From the NCBI GenBank assembly GCA_024233305.1, contig JACKPV010000027.1, positions 124,001 through 188,000 on the forward strand: 64,000 bases of DNA. The letters are read 5' to 3'. A program made the translations under genes and the position numbers. This DNA comes from Verrucomicrobiales bacterium (lineage in GTDB: Bacteria > Verrucomicrobiota > Verrucomicrobiia > Limisphaerales > J093). Below, one piece after another: positions 35,829 through 44,407 of this stretch (within the stretch, counting starts at the first letter, position 1; each line of letters opens with the position of its first letter). The notes below the pieces were generated by a model, which was not told the origin of the DNA, did not search any database, and worked only from the letters and a program-made list of their open reading frames with translations.

Positions 35829-37199
35829 TCATTCGTGAGTGCAGCCCGCGCCGAGCCGGGACAAAAGCCATTGGGACTTTACCTGATGGCTTCCGGCCAC
35901 CGCCACCGGCTCACCGGGTTGCAGACCCGACACCACCTCGACCCGATCTCCGTGTCGCGAACAGATGTCCAGGGCGCGCGCCTCGAACAGGTCGGGCGCC
36001 AGTGCCACGAACGCGAAGGGCCGCCCTTCGATGCGTTGAACCGCTGCGGCCGGGATGACGACGGACGCGGTCGGGGCTCCGGTGAGGATGCGGGCCCGTC
36101 CGAACATCCCGGCCTTCAATCGGCCTTCCGGGTTGGGGATTTCCGCGCGGGCGGAGACCATGCGCGATTGCTCGTCGATTTCGGGGGCGATCCACGTGAG
36201 GCGTCCGTTGAACGTGCGCCCCGGATGGGCGGCAACAGTGAGTTCGACCGGCAACCCGGTGCGAATCCGGCCCAACTCCTGTTCGGGCACCTTCAGCATC
36301 GCCCACAGGACGGAGGGATCAACCACCTCGAACAACACTTCGCCCATCGCCACCCGGGAACCGCGGACGGCGGGACTCCGGGCGACCTCGCCGGCGAACG
36401 GGGCCCGGATCGGCAGCAGCACCGGCTGGTCCGGATTCGCTCCCAGTTCGTCAATCATCGCCTCGGTGAAACCAAGCACCCGCAGCTGCTGGCACGCGCT
36501 TCGGTGCTGCGCCTCGGCCCGTTGGAGATCCTCCTCGGACGTCACCCGTTCGGCGCGCAAACGGCGTTCCCGTTCCAGGGTCTGATGGGTCAAGACGGCT
36601 CCGGCCACCGCTTCCGCCATGGCGGGCGAAAGCAGTTCGGCGAGTTGCGCGTCCTCCTCCACCCGGCTGCCGAGGTCCACGGCAACCGATTCGATGAATC
36701 CCTCGACCGGCGCCGTGATGCGGGCCTGCCGGGTCTGGTTGAAGGCAAGTTCCGCCAGACAGTCCACCCCCTCTGCCACCTCCGCCGTGCCGGCGGGCGC
36801 CGTCTCAATGCCGGCCCGCCCGGCCGCCTCGGGGGAACCGAGCCGAATCTGCAAGGCTTGCCCGGGGGCCAGCTGCCCGGCCAGTTCCGGCCGGCAAATG
36901 CCGCATTCCGCCTCGGGCACGCCGTGTTCGAGGCACATCTCGACTTCCTCCCCGGCTTCAGCAACGACCGTCGCCGGCGCGCCATGCGCATGACCGGCAT
37001 GCGGGTCCAGCCCCGATTCGTCGTGCGCCGGAGAACACCCTGTCAACCACGCGAGGCCGCCGACGGCCAGCCAGGTGGCAGCCGACGTGAGCAGGCTCCG
37101 TTTTCCACATGAACCGAGCGACGGGGTCGGTCCTGCATCTATTGCAGGCACTCCCTCCTGCAATAGTGAGGACCGACCCCTGAGCCGCCCTACGTTCAT
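35829..37199 (-). CDS. Efflux RND periplasmic adaptor (CzcB/CusB-like lipoprotein), start uncertain
   Basis: 456 residues from the ATG at 37199. Lipobox LTGC follows a hydrophobic run, so the mature protein is a lipoprotein. After a His-rich stretch (DPHAGHAHG) comes a metal-binding-type motif with CLEHGVPEAECGICRPEL. The usual barrel-sandwich, hairpin and beta-barrel domains follow (ITAPVEGFIESVAVDLGSRV; IRAPFAGEVARSPAVRGSRV). The first 30 residues are encoded by a 58-bp perfect-type hairpin (37123-37180), and the signal peptide with lipobox only begins afterwards, so the native start has probably been overwritten by a repeat. Links CzcA to the outer-membrane channel. Confidence 0.88.
   Translation of the reverse strand: MNVGRLRGRSSLLQEGVPAIDAGPTPSLGSCGKRSLLTSAATWLAVGGLAWLTGCSPAHDESGLDPHAGHAHGAPATVVAEAGEEVEMCLEHGVPEAECGICRPELAGQLAPGQALQIRLGSPEAAGRAGIETAPAGTAEVAEGVDCLAELAFNQTRQARITAPVEGFIESVAVDLGSRVEEDAQLAELLSPAMAEAVAGAVLTHQTLERERRLRAERVTSEEDLQRAEAQHRSACQQLRVLGFTEAMIDELGANPDQPVLLPIRAPFAGEVARSPAVRGSRVAMGEVLFEVVDPSVLWAMLKVPEQELGRIRTGLPVELTVAAHPGRTFNGRLTWIAPEIDEQSRMVSARAEIPNPEGRLKAGMFGRARILTGAPTASVVIPAAAVQRIEGRPFAFVALAPDLFEARALDICSRHGDRVEVVSGLQPGEPVAVAGSHQVKSQWLLSRLGAGCTHE
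37123..37180. repeat. 58-bp palindromic hairpin at the start of the adaptor gene
   Basis: Outer arms GGGGTCGGTCCT / AGGACCGACCCC and inner arms CTATTGCAGG / CCTGCAATAG, both perfect, with an 8-base loop. Lies inside the 5' coding end of the adaptor gene as called. Confidence 0.85.
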
Positions 37200-37315
37200 G
37201 GCCTCTGAGCAGGTCCGCGAAGAACAGGAAATTTCCCAGCAACCGTAGCTCGGAGACAAGAAGTGAGCCTCCTCACGTTGGCTGCCACGGTTTTTCAGTC
37301 GCAACGATCCAGCTG

Positions 37316-37486
37316 ATGAACCGCGGATGGGCACAGATGACACGGATGGAGCGCGGCGATGCTGCGTCGGCGGAGAGGGAGGGAAGGCGGACTGGACAGC
37401 GGGTTCGACCTCAGGGCGGGCAACTTCGGTTGCCCCCATCATCCGTGCCCATCCGCGCCCATCCTTGGTGAATCCTGCTGGATGGT
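37316..37486. repeat. Inverted pair of GGATGGGCAC-type repeats
   Basis: GATGAACCGCGGATGGGCAC at the left, and the reverse complement of GGATTCACCAAGGATGGGCG at the right (about 37446-37486). The same motif is tandemly repeated at 30912-30960. They fill the 340-base gap between the channel and adaptor genes, which has no coding frame of its own. Confidence 0.65.
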
Positions 37487-37543
37487 CATGGCTCAGGCAG
37501 GCTGACAGGGAGAGGAGGAATCGCTTTGGCCGGTTTGGGGAAT

Positions 37544-39049
37544 TCATGGAACGGGGCTTCTTGAAGGTCGTTGACCAGGGAACGTCATGGGGCGGGGCGC
37601 GTCGGGGGAGGTCTCCAGCAACGCCTCGAGTTCAGCGCGGGCGATGGCCAGGTCGAGCCGGACCTGCTGGAAGGCAAACCGGGTCTGGGCGGTGGTGCGC
37701 TGGGTGTCGAGCAGGTCGATGAAACCAAATTTGCCCTCGTCAAAACCCGCCTGCACAAGACGCAGCGCTTCGTCGGTCTTGGGCAGGATCTCATCGCGGT
37801 AGCTGGCCGCCTGTTCGGCGGCGGTGCGGTAACGCTGCCGGGCCACCGCCCATTCCCGGGCCAACTGCACGCGCACACCGCGCAGTTCGGCCCCGGCAAC
37901 GCCGACGTTGGCGGCCGCCTCATCCTTGCGGCCGCGTGAGGAATCGATCAGTGGCAGGGGGATCGAAAGCGAAAACTCGACAATCGAACGGTCCGTTTCC
38001 CCCAGGCGACCACCCGCCACGCCGGCGGTGATGTCCGGATACGGCTCCAGTCGCGCCCGGCGATAACCCAACTCGGCACGGTCCAGCGCGAGGATGGCGG
38101 CCACCACGCTTGGATGTTCGTCCGGCCATCCGGCTGGCGCGGCTTGCAGAAGCCGGTCATCGCCGCCCGCGGGCAGGTCCCCTTCCAGCTCCACACCCGT
38201 CAGATCCGGACGTCCCAGCAACGCCGCCAATCCGTGTTGCGCCCTGGCGAGGTCCCGGCGCAAACCCGCGGCATCCGCGCGCACGCGGGCCAACTGGACC
38301 TCGGTCCGCAGTTGTTCCTGAAGCGGCGCCGCCCCGGCCCCGACGCGTCTGCCGGCGGTGGTCGCGGACGATTCCGCCAGCGCCACGAGTTGCTCCCCGA
38401 TGGCCACGGACTCGCGGGCGGCCAGGGTGCGGGCGAAGGCCACTTTCACATCGCGCACGAGTTCGACTTCCTGCAGGCGACGAAGGGTGTTGCGCAGGCG
38501 CACAGCGGTCGCGCCCAGCCGATGATCCAGCCCCGGCTTGCCCGGCCACGGCAGTTGTTGCTGCACGCCGACGGTCTGCTTCGCGTCATCGAAGCCGCCG
38601 CCTTCGTCGACGGGCCATTCCTCGACGGCAAAGGTCAGCGCGGGATTGGACCAGCGCCCCGCCTGCCAGGCCCGTCCTCTTGCCGCGTTCACCCGCGCTT
38701 CCATGGCCGCGAGCGTGGGATTGGCGGCCAGTGCGAGTTCAATGGCAACGGGCCGTGACAAGCGATCAGGGAGCACCGACCGGACGGACGCATCCGTGGC
38801 GCCATCGACGACATCGGCGATGGTCCCCGCTGCGAGTGCCGCTGCGGGCAGCAGTGTCAGGACCACGACGGGCAGGCCGGCCAGGGATCGGGGCCGGCGC
38901 CCTCGCCGCGGCCCGGCAGCCTTCCGTCCCTCCCGCGTCGGGCGGGAATTGTGAAGCAGACCTCCCGCCCCACGGGCTCTCTTGAATTCTCCATCGCCGG
39001 CGGTCCCGCCACCGGCAGCCGTCGTTTCGTAAGCCAACATGCGCTTCAT
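37544..39049 (-). CDS. Outer-membrane efflux protein, TolC/CzcC family
   Basis: 501 residues. The first 53 are basic and low-complexity, then a signal peptide-like segment (AGLPVVVLTLLPAAALAAG). The annotated start may therefore be too far upstream, although no internal ATG fits. The mature part shows two TolC-type repeats: LAANPTLAAMEARVNAARGR and YRRARLEPYPDITAGVAGG, long coiled-coil helices, and GFDEGKFGFIDLLDTQRTTA near the end. It forms the outer-membrane channel of the tripartite metal pump with the adaptor and CzcA-type genes downstream. First large gene of the operon. Confidence 0.88.
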   Translation of the reverse strand: MKRMLAYETTAAGGGTAGDGEFKRARGAGGLLHNSRPTREGRKAAGPRRGRRPRSLAGLPVVVLTLLPAAALAAGTIADVVDGATDASVRSVLPDRLSRPVAIELALAANPTLAAMEARVNAARGRAWQAGRWSNPALTFAVEEWPVDEGGGFDDAKQTVGVQQQLPWPGKPGLDHRLGATAVRLRNTLRRLQEVELVRDVKVAFARTLAARESVAIGEQLVALAESSATTAGRRVGAGAAPLQEQLRTEVQLARVRADAAGLRRDLARAQHGLAALLGRPDLTGVELEGDLPAGGDDRLLQAAPAGWPDEHPSVVAAILALDRAELGYRRARLEPYPDITAGVAGGRLGETDRSIVEFSLSIPLPLIDSSRGRKDEAAANVGVAGAELRGVRVQLAREWAVARQRYRTAAEQAASYRDEILPKTDEALRLVQAGFDEGKFGFIDLLDTQRTTAQTRFAFQQVRLDLAIARAELEALLETSPDAPRPMTFPGQRPSRSPVP

Positions 39050-39162
39050 CGGTCCGATCCAACGCCCGGACCACTCGGGAATATCGGGGAAGGCGACACC
39101 CGTGAACGGCGCCGCCAGACTGTGACTCGACTCCCACCACGGAGCCTGGAGCCACCGAAGCC

Positions 39163-39624
39163 TCAGACGGCAGGGAGGTCGGGAGCGCGCGCCGGTGGAG
39201 CGGCGCGAAGGAGGAAGTGCCAGCGGTTGATCGAGTCCGGAGGTGTTGCGGGAGGTGGACCGGCGCGGCGACGAATATCGAATACGAGCCGGGCATCAAC
39301 CCTCGGCGGCATCCCCCACATCCCGATGGGGGGTGTGATCCGAGTGCGCCAGTCGGAGAGCGCCAGATTGCCGGACTCGACCGCCGCGCAGGCGTCGGTT
39401 TCGCAATCGCCGGCGTCGTGATGGTCGGCGGCCCCGCCCGGTACGCAGTGCAAAAGCGGGGAATCCACCACCCGCTCGAGACAACAATGAGCGGTGGCCG
39501 GAACCCACGCCAGCAACAGCAACCACGCTGCGAATCGCCGGGACAAACCGAACACGCCCGAAGAGTAGCACACCCGCCCGGCGGAACAAGCCGCAAGGCC
39601 CGACCGGTAGCGAGCCGCTCGCAT
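39163..39624 (-). CDS. Small exported Cys/His-rich protein at head of metal-efflux operon
   Basis: 153 residues at most; a GTG at 39555 would give a shorter form beginning just before the signal sequence (LSRRFAAWLLLLAWVPATAH). After the signal come clustered potential metal ligands: HCCLERV, then HCVPGGAADHHDAGDCETDA, followed by CAAVESGN. No enzymatic motif is seen. It lies 113 bases upstream of the channel gene on the same strand. By position and composition it could bind or sense the exported metal in the periplasm, but this is an inference. It is not a known named family to me. Confidence 0.55.
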   Translation of the reverse strand: MRAARYRSGLAACSAGRVCYSSGVFGLSRRFAAWLLLLAWVPATAHCCLERVVDSPLLHCVPGGAADHHDAGDCETDACAAVESGNLALSDWRTRITPPIGMWGMPPRVDARLVFDIRRRAGPPPATPPDSINRWHFLLRAAPPARAPDLPAV

Positions 39625-39647
39625 CTCCGTCGCAGCGACTTGAGACG

Positions 39648-39822
39648 CCGTAGCCGCTGGCGTGCTGTCGGCGCATGATTCAGTGGGGATACGGCCCCTT
39701 GCCGCTTGGCGCGACGATTCACCAAAACGTGACTGCCGGTCGGAACCGGCGAGACCGCGTAAGCCCCTGGATTTCAGCGCCGACTACACGTCGGCGGCCA
39801 CCGCGTGTAGCATCGATACGGC
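39648..39822 (+). mobile_element. MITE-like repeat, copy 5 (diverged, left end missing)
   Basis: Forward orientation. It runs from CCGTAGCCGCTGGCGTGCTG to CATCGATACGGC, then TCA at 39823-39825. The subterminal arms and central CACCAAAACGTG stem are recognisable but more diverged than copies 1 and 2. Lies between the small exported protein and the UvrD-type helicase. Confidence 0.75.
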
Positions 39823-39873
39823 TCAGCCGATTCCGGCCGCGACATTTGGCTTCCGCGCTCCGGGCTTTGCCGG

Positions 39874-42024
39874 TTGAATCCGCGCATGGGCCGCGAGTAT
39901 GTGCTGCAACGCTTCCGGGCGCCGGTCGATCTGCAGATCGATTACGCCGCGGAGTTGAACCCGCAGCAACACGCCGCCGTGACCGCGCCGCCGGGGCCTT
40001 CGCTCGTGCTCGCCGGGGCCGGAGCGGGGAAGACCCGCACCCTCATCTACCGCGTGGCCTACCTGCTCGAACAGGGCATCCCGCCGGAGAACATCCTGCT
40101 GCTCACCTTCACCAACAAGGCCGCGCGCGAGATGATGCGCCGCACCTCCGAACTCCTTCGGCAGGATCTGCTCTCGCTGTGGGGCGGCACCTTTCATTCG
40201 ATCGGCAACCGCATCCTGCGCCGGCACGCCGATCGCCTCGGGTTCCGGCCGGACTTCACCATCCTGGACCGGGAGGACGCCAAGGACCTGGTGAGCGCCT
40301 GCCTTGGGGACAGCGACATCGATCCCAAAGCCACGCGGTTTCCGAAGCCCGACGTTCTCTGCGACATCTTCTCGCTGGCCTTGAACACGTCCCGCACCAT
40401 CGCCCAGGTCTTGGAGGCGCAGTTCGCGCATTTCGATCACCTGGCCGATCCCATCCATCGGTTGTCCGAGGCCTACGCGAAGCGCAAGCAGGCGGCGAAC
40501 GTGATGGACTTCGACGATCTGCTGGTGCTCTGGCTGCGCTTGCTGCAGGAACACCCCGACGTGTGCGAGGCCTGTCAGCGGCGGTTTCAATTCCTGCTCG
40601 TCGACGAATACCAGGACACCAACCGCCTGCAGAGCGACCTGATCGACCTCATCGCCGCGCGGCACCACAACATCATGGCGGTGGGGGACGATTCGCAGAG
40701 CATCTATTCGTGGCGCGGCGCGGATTTCCACAACATCCTCCGCTTTCCCGAACGGCATCCCGAGGCGCAGGTCTACCGCATCGAGACCAACTACCGCAGC
40801 ACGCCCGAGATCCTTGGGGTGGCCAACGCCGCCATCTCCGCCAACGTCCACCAGTTCGACAAGCGCCTGGCCGCGGTCCGGCCGCCGGGCGCCAAACCGG
40901 TGCTCGTGGCGTGCAGCGACGGCAACGAACAGGCTGCCTTCATCGCGCAGAAGGTGCTCGAAGTGCGGGAAGAAGGCACCCCGCTGGACCAGGTGGCCGT
41001 GTTGTATCGCGCCCATTTCCACGCGCTGGAACTCCAGATGGAGCTGACCAGGCGCAACATCCCGTTCTCCATCACCAGCGGGATTCGCTTCTTTGAGCAG
41101 GCGCACATCAAGGACATCGCGGCCTTCCTCAAACTGGTCTGCAACCCGCGCGACGAGATGGCCTTCAAACGCCTCGTGCTGATGCTGCCCGGCATCGGGG
41201 GACGGTCGGCGGCGAAGCTGTGGGCGCGGTTCGCCCCGCTGGCGCAGCAAATCGATCCGGAGCCGACCGTCACCGCGGACGACGCCCCCCGGGGCACGCC
41301 GCCTTCGCCGGTCCGGACCGCGAGAAAAGGAAGGAAGAAGCGACCGCCCGCCACCGCCGATGCGGCCGCGACCTCGTCACGGCTGGCAACGGCCCTGCAG
41401 GGGATCACCGCGGAGGTGCCCAAGAAGGCCGTCACCGCCTGGGCGCAGTTCACCGCCACGGTGGCGCAACTCGAGGCTCCGGACGTGGGCGACCGCCCCG
41501 ACACCATGCTCGGTCTCGCCCTCGAGGGGGCGTATGAAGACTACTTGCAGTCGAAATACACCAACTACGCGAGCCGTCGCGACGACATCGAGCAGCTTGC
41601 GGCCTTTGCCCGCCAGTTCGACGGTCTCCCCGAGTTTCTGGGGCAGCTCGCCCTGTTGACCAACGTCGACGCCGATACGCGCGAGGGGCGCCCGGACGAC
41701 GAGGAACGGCTGCGGCTCTCGACGGTCCATCAGGCGAAGGGACTCGAGTTCAAGGTCGTGTTCGTCATGATGCTCTGCGAAGGGCTTTTCCCCTCGGGGC
41801 GTTCGTCAGAGACGCCGGAAGGGCTCGAGGAAGAACGACGGTTGTTCTATGTGGCCATCACGCGCGCCAAGGACGAGTTGTATCTGAGCTATCCGCAGAT
41901 CCGGTTGGCGGGCGGTGGGGACATGTTCCAGCGACCCTCGCGGTTTCTGGAGGAACTGCCCGCCGCCGAGATCGAGACCTGGAAGCTCCGCGACGCGGGC
42001 GGCTACGGCGGCGACGACTGGTGA
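39874..42024 (+). CDS. UvrD/PcrA/Rep-type DNA helicase (SF1A)
   Basis: 716 residues. The motifs run in order: LNPQQHAAV (Q-motif), GAGAGKTRTLIYRVAYLL (Walker A), LTFTNKAAREMMRR (Ia), VDEYQDTNRLQ (II), VGDDSQSIYSWRGAD (III), ETNYRSTPEIL (IV), STVHQAKGLEFKVVFV (V) and EERRLFYVAITRA (VI). These are 3'-5' DNA helicases for repair and replication restart. The 2B region carries a basic, Pro-rich insertion (VRTARKGRKKRPPATADA). UvrD, PcrA and Rep cannot be separated by eye, so no symbol is given. A MITE-like copy lies 50 bases upstream. Confidence 0.93.
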   Translation: MNPRMGREYVLQRFRAPVDLQIDYAAELNPQQHAAVTAPPGPSLVLAGAGAGKTRTLIYRVAYLLEQGIPPENILLLTFTNKAAREMMRRTSELLRQDLLSLWGGTFHSIGNRILRRHADRLGFRPDFTILDREDAKDLVSACLGDSDIDPKATRFPKPDVLCDIFSLALNTSRTIAQVLEAQFAHFDHLADPIHRLSEAYAKRKQAANVMDFDDLLVLWLRLLQEHPDVCEACQRRFQFLLVDEYQDTNRLQSDLIDLIAARHHNIMAVGDDSQSIYSWRGADFHNILRFPERHPEAQVYRIETNYRSTPEILGVANAAISANVHQFDKRLAAVRPPGAKPVLVACSDGNEQAAFIAQKVLEVREEGTPLDQVAVLYRAHFHALELQMELTRRNIPFSITSGIRFFEQAHIKDIAAFLKLVCNPRDEMAFKRLVLMLPGIGGRSAAKLWARFAPLAQQIDPEPTVTADDAPRGTPPSPVRTARKGRKKRPPATADAAATSSRLATALQGITAEVPKKAVTAWAQFTATVAQLEAPDVGDRPDTMLGLALEGAYEDYLQSKYTNYASRRDDIEQLAAFARQFDGLPEFLGQLALLTNVDADTREGRPDDEERLRLSTVHQAKGLEFKVVFVMMLCEGLFPSGRSSETPEGLEEERRLFYVAITRAKDELYLSYPQIRLAGGGDMFQRPSRFLEELPAAEIETWKLRDAGGYGGDDW

Positions 42025-42190
42025 CAGGGAACGCGTTGGGGACGACGAGGCTTTCCGGGCTCCGAAGCGGTTGGGGCGTTCGGGAGCCGGTCCAGCAATC
42101 GAACGGGCCGTCCCCGATTCGTTCTGCCGGCGCGGTCCACCCAAAGCGCTCGCGCGTTGCACAGCGAGCGCCCCGGCGTATGCTCCGCCC

Positions 42191-42790
42191 ATGCGATGCA
42201 CGGAACAACGACGGGCGGACTGGGAAGCCCGGTATCAGCAGGGCGATCTGCACTGGGACAAAGGGGAGCCCGCGCCGGGTTTGGTCGACTTCCTTGCCGC
42301 ACAGCCCGGGCTGCAACGGGGTTCGGTGGTGGTGCCGGGATGCGGCACCGGGCATGACGTGCGGGCGTGGGTGCAGGCCGGGTTCGCCGCCACCGGCCTT
42401 GACATCGCGCCTTCCGCCGTCCGGCTTGCTGTGGCCCGCACGCTGGCCGCCGATCTGGAAGCCGGTTTTCACGAGGTCGATTTCCTGAACGGCACGCCAC
42501 CGCAGCCCTTCGACTGGGTCTTCGAACACACCCTTTTTTGCGCCATCGATCCCGGGGACCGGGATGCGTACGCCAGCGCGGTGCCTCGCTGGCTTCGTCC
42601 GGGCGGGAACTTCCTCGCCATCCACTACCGCAATCCCGAGCAACCCGAGGGCCCGCCCTTCGGAGTCAGTCGCGACGAAATCGAAGCGCGGTTCGCCGGC
42701 GCTTTCGAGTTGGTGGATGCCTGGGTGCCACGCTCGTTCCCCAACCGTGTCGACCGCGAGCTGATGTTCTGGTGGCGGCGGCGCGATTGA
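42191..42790 (+). CDS. SAM-dependent methyltransferase, TPMT-like
   Basis: 199 residues. Starts WEARYQQGDLHWDKGEPAPG, the characteristic N-terminal substrate loop of the thiopurine S-methyltransferase superfamily. The SAM-binding motif VVVPGCGTGHD is at 46-56, DIAPSAV at about 69-75, and FDWVFEHTLFCAIDP follows. The fold is a complete class I methyltransferase. In bacteria members methylate thiols, halides, or tellurium and selenium species; the substrate here is unknown. The ATG at 42191 is chosen because upstream sequence lacks family similarity. Convergent with rhaB. Confidence 0.85.
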   Translation: MRCTEQRRADWEARYQQGDLHWDKGEPAPGLVDFLAAQPGLQRGSVVVPGCGTGHDVRAWVQAGFAATGLDIAPSAVRLAVARTLAADLEAGFHEVDFLNGTPPQPFDWVFEHTLFCAIDPGDRDAYASAVPRWLRPGGNFLAIHYRNPEQPEGPPFGVSRDEIEARFAGAFELVDAWVPRSFPNRVDRELMFWWRRRD

Positions 42791-42851
42791 GGTGCCGGAC
42801 CGGAGCGGCCGCAGGGAGGTGGACGCAGGCCCGTAGCCGCACCGGCGCGGC

Positions 42852-44321
42852 TCACGGTCGCGAGTGAAGCAGTTCCTCGAAGCGATCGTGTGCCTCGTCC
42901 CAGGGCCCCGGCGCCTCCGGTTCGATGGTAACCAACTCGAACGAGCGCCGGACCACCTGGCGCGCGTGAGTCAAGGATTCGAGGTGGCCGAGCGCCAGGG
43001 CCTGGACGAGGACGTTGCCCGCGGCCGTGGCCTCGACCGGGCCCGCCAAAACGGGCACTTGCAGGGCATTGGCCGCGAATTGATTGAGCAACGCATTCTG
43101 ACTGCCACCACCCACGATGTGCAGGCGTTCCGGTTTTCGCCCGGTCAACTGGCGCAAATGCTCCATGGTTCGCCGATAGAGCAGCGCGAGGCTCTCCAGC
43201 ACGCACCGGACCATCGCCCCGGGCGTTTCAGGCGTCGGTTGACCGGTCTCGCGGCAGGCGGCCTCGACCTTCGCCGGCATGTTGCCGGGACTGAGAAACC
43301 GGGCGTCCGCCGGGTTGATCAACGACACGAACGGAGCCGCCTCGGCGGCCAGATTGGTCAGCGTCTGGTAGTCGTAGTCGTTGCCGACCTGTGCCCATTC
43401 GCGGCGGCATTCCTGCACGATCCAGAGGCCGATGATGTTCTTCAGCAACCGGACCGAATGGCCGTAGCCAATTTCGTTGGTGAAGTTCAGTTCGCGGCAA
43501 TCGTCGGTGATCACCGGTTCCGGCAGTTCGACGCCCATCAGGGACCAGGTGCCCGAGCTGAGGTAGGCCCAGTTGTCGCCCTCGGCGGGAACGGCGGCCA
43601 CGGCCGCGCCCGTGTCGTGCGAGCAGCTCGCCACCACCGAGACGTTATCGAGGCGCGCGCTTTCCGCCAGGTCAGGACGCAAAGCACCCAACGCCGTGCC
43701 GGACGGCACCACTTCGGGGAACATTGCCGGTTTCAGTCCCAGGACCTCCAGCAGCCGGGGCGACCACCGCCGGGCGCGCGGATCGTAAAGCTGCGTGGTG
43801 CTGGCCAGCGATTCCTCCCACTTCGCCACGCCGCACAACCAGGCGTTGAAAGCGTCCCCGATCCCGAGCACTTGCCGCGCCGCTTGCAGCCGCTCGGGAC
43901 GCTCGGCGCCGAGTTGAAACAGGGTGTTGAACGGCAGGAATTGCAGCCCCGTCTCCGCGAAGATCTCCTCCCACGAAATCCGCGCCCGGACCTTGTCCAC
44001 CCCGCCCTGATTGCGCGGGTCGCGATAGTGATGGACCGGCGGGAGCATGTTGCCCTGGTCATCCCGGAGCACGTAGTCCACGCCCCAGGAATCCGCGCTG
44101 ATGCTGGCGATGGGCACCCGCAGGTCGCCGGCCTTGCGCAAACCGGTCCGCAACTCGCCCAGCAACCGGTCGAGGTCCCAGTGGAGGGATTCCCCGTGTC
44201 GCAGGGCGCCGTTGGTGAATCGATGCAGTTCGGTGAGCGAAAGGCGGTCGTCCTCGAGGGTGCCCAGGATCAGGCGGCCGCTTTCCGCGCCCAGATCACA
44301 AGCCAGGTAACGCGTCAACAT
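42852..44321 (-). CDS. rhaB: Rhamnulokinase
   Basis: 489 residues, the same length as E. coli RhaB. FGGY-kinase landmarks are YLACDLGAESGRLILG near the N-terminus, ISADSWGVDYVLRD (catalytic region), SSGTWSLMGVE and GGGSQNALLNQFAANAL (ATP site). It phosphorylates L-rhamnulose to the 1-phosphate in rhamnose catabolism. No rhaA, rhaD or transporter is adjacent. An insertion sequence starts only 77 bases before its ATG (target duplication 44398-44407) and may have cut its promoter off. The IS carries no obvious outward promoter that I can see. Confidence 0.94.
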   Translation of the reverse strand: MLTRYLACDLGAESGRLILGTLEDDRLSLTELHRFTNGALRHGESLHWDLDRLLGELRTGLRKAGDLRVPIASISADSWGVDYVLRDDQGNMLPPVHHYRDPRNQGGVDKVRARISWEEIFAETGLQFLPFNTLFQLGAERPERLQAARQVLGIGDAFNAWLCGVAKWEESLASTTQLYDPRARRWSPRLLEVLGLKPAMFPEVVPSGTALGALRPDLAESARLDNVSVVASCSHDTGAAVAAVPAEGDNWAYLSSGTWSLMGVELPEPVITDDCRELNFTNEIGYGHSVRLLKNIIGLWIVQECRREWAQVGNDYDYQTLTNLAAEAAPFVSLINPADARFLSPGNMPAKVEAACRETGQPTPETPGAMVRCVLESLALLYRRTMEHLRQLTGRKPERLHIVGGGSQNALLNQFAANALQVPVLAGPVEATAAGNVLVQALALGHLESLTHARQVVRRSFELVTIEPEAPGPWDEAHDRFEELLHSRP

Positions 44322-44407
44322 GGTGGTCGGTGCTCTTGCTGCGCCCCAAGGTTCGCGGTTTGACGAACCCCGCACAAGCCCCTTTTCAGCAGCCCGGTGG
44401 GGGGCGT

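Noticed and set aside
32694..37112. A 1472-codon open frame on the plus strand
   Set aside because: It is antisense to the CzcA and adaptor genes. Composition is His/Arg/Gln/Pro-rich with no domain, as expected from the complement of GC-rich coding sequence.
35829..37547. Extended adaptor protein starting at 37547
   Set aside because: The first 116 residues run through repeat sequence (GFTKDGRGWARM type) that also occurs at 30912-30960, so the extension is not real coding.
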